NCBI RefSeq assembly: GCF_000313935.1
Contig: NZ_AMSS01000087.1
Coordinates: forward strand, 1 to 45,502
Direction: 5' to 3'
DNA length: 45,502 nt
Source: Acinetobacter sp. WC-141
GTDB lineage: Bacteria > Pseudomonadota > Gammaproteobacteria > Pseudomonadales > Moraxellaceae
Numbering within the stretch: position 1 is the stretch's first letter; each line of letters begins with the position of its first letter. The position numbers were made by a program, and so were the translations under genes. This document shows, piece by piece, positions 44,797 through 45,502 of this stretch. Under the pieces are notes generated by a model, which searched no databases, had not been told where the DNA came from, and saw nothing but the letters and a program-made list of their open reading frames with translations.

Positions 44797-45502
44797 ATGG
44801 CACAACAGGCAGTTGCCCAGCATGCCATTAGTATTCGTTTGGCTTGTAAAGCATTTGGCATTAGTGAAACCTGCTACCGCTATCAAGCCAAACTCAGCGA
44901 TGACAATGCACTCATTGCTGAACAGCTCATTGAACTCACTGAGGAAAATTCCGATTGGGGCTTTGGTTTGTGCTTCTCGTATTTACGGCATGTTGAGAGT
45001 TGCTGCTGGAATCACAAGCGGGTTTACCGCATTTACTGTGAGTTGGCACTGAATCTGCGTATTAAACCGAGAAGAAGACTAAAACGGCATGCGCCTGAAC
45101 CATTGAAAGAACCAATCCGAGAAAATCAGGTTTGGTCATTAGATTTTATGCATGATCAGCTTTCCGATGGTCGCAAGTTTCGATTATTGAATGTGATTGA
45201 TGATTACCGCCGCGAAGGCCTAGCCATTGAAGCAGGGTTCTCATTGCCCACAATCAGGGTTATTCGTACGTTGAATCAATTGCTGGAGTGGAGAGAAAAA
45301 CCGTTAGTGATCCGATGCGATAATGGTCCCGAATTTATCAGTCACGAATTTGTGCGCTGGGCTACTGAGCACGGTATTCGTATTGAATATATTCAACCGG
45401 GTAAGCCACAGCAGAATGCGTATATTGAACGCTATAATCGGACCATACGTTATAGTTGGCTGAGCAAGCATTTATTTGATACTTTGGATGAAGTACAAGA
45501 TT
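44797..45502 (+). CDS. IS3-family OrfB transposase (3' partial)
   Basis: DDE integrase-type transposase, continuing past the window end. It lies in frame -1 relative to orfA and reads without stop from upstream of the slippery site; ATG 44797 is the first start if made separately, but it is normally produced as the OrfAB fusion. HTH_21 region ([38 protein letters not shown]), then rve domain with first Asp in [12 protein letters not shown], second in [11 protein letters not shown] and Glu in [10 protein letters not shown]: the triad is complete. Resembles the IS407 group. It is different from the element at the left edge. Confidence 0.93.
   Translation, partial: MAQQAVAQHAISIRLACKAFGISETCYRYQAKLSDDNALIAEQLIELTEENSDWGFGLCFSYLRHVESCCWNHKRVYRIYCELALNLRIKPRRRLKRHAPEPLKEPIRENQVWSLDFMHDQLSDGRKFRLLNVIDDYRREGLAIEAGFSLPTIRVIRTLNQLLEWREKPLVIRCDNGPEFISHEFVRWATEHGIRIEYIQPGKPQQNAYIERYNRTIRYSWLSKHLFDTLDEVQD

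Larger units (their letters stand above)
44441..45502 (+). mobile_element. IS3-family element (IS407/IS51-like), left end to window edge
   Basis: Contains orfA, an A6G slippery site and orfB, the full IS3 plan. The left end is placed near 44441 where TAATCCCCCCTAAAAATAAA resembles the CCCC-TAAAA terminal repeats of this group. The right end is beyond the window, so repeat and target duplication cannot be checked. Confidence 0.75.

Noticed and set aside
1..45502. CRISPR array, tRNA or rRNA genes
   Set aside because: No regular repeat-spacer pattern, cloverleaf-like sequence or rRNA stretch was recognised by eye; a tRNA scan was not run.

Overview
The window looks like chromosomal DNA of an Acinetobacter, most likely of the calcoaceticus-baumannii complex. 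This is inferred from gene content and AT-rich coding style, not from a search. Pointers are the gene set itself (aspA, chrA, an aco acetoin cluster with its own lipA and lpd, ycgL, prmB-aroC), many small hairpin-plus-T-run terminators, and intact IS3-family ends. There is no rRNA, tRNA, CRISPR array or phage module. The window begins inside one IS3-family transposase and ends inside a different IS3-family element, so these two do not form a composite transposon.

Layout. 1-743: right end of an IS3-family element. 1215-6706: aspartase, a TonB-dependent siderophore receptor (minus strand) and a KgtP/PcaT-like MHS transporter preceded by an IclR-type operator candidate. 6746-13957: an eight-gene leftward unit made of a GntR regulator, an AprA-like flavoprotein, an AprB-like ferredoxin, a three-part sulfonate-type ABC importer, a HEAT-repeat protein and a DUF971 protein. 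14199-17505: chrA, an AraC regulator and a divergent EamA transporter. 17537-18541: a homoserine dehydrogenase-like gene broken by one in-frame TAG. 18651-23519: sulfide detoxification, namely a TauE/SafE exporter, a DUF442-sulfide:quinone oxidoreductase fusion, a persulfide dioxygenase and a divergent sigma54 activator, with a visible -24/-12 promoter and enhancer-like repeats. 23589-24500: bestrophin-like channel. 24549-34838: acetoin/2,3-butanediol catabolism (acoA, acoB, acoC, lpd, acetoin reductase, butanediol dehydrogenase), divergent from lipA and a GAF regulator, with a heme-oxygenase-like protein at the end. 35158-37405: diguanylate cyclase and an AT-rich orphan gene. 37738-41290: aroC, prmB and an unlinked trpB paralog. 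41328-44096: ycgL, a small membrane protein, MoxR ATPase and a VWA protein. 44441-end: IS3-family element with a canonical A6G frameshift site.

How it fits together. About 6.7-22.2 kb is dominated by sulfur chemistry. The AprAB-like/ABC unit looks like a system for importing and reductively processing an organosulfur compound; its gene order flavoprotein-ferredoxin-binding protein recalls the asfABC genes of Pseudomonas putida. The SQR-PDO-TauE genes would take sulfide to persulfide to sulfite and then export it. The acetoin block encodes a full E1-E2-E3 complex plus enzymes feeding butanediol into acetoin, and it carries a dedicated lipoyl synthase. Its regulator keeps an AcoR-like GAF domain but lacks the sigma54 ATPase domain, and no -24/-12 promoter is visible there. 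The AprAB-like unit and the DUF442-SQR fusion with its sigma54 switch are the best candidates for under-described biology.
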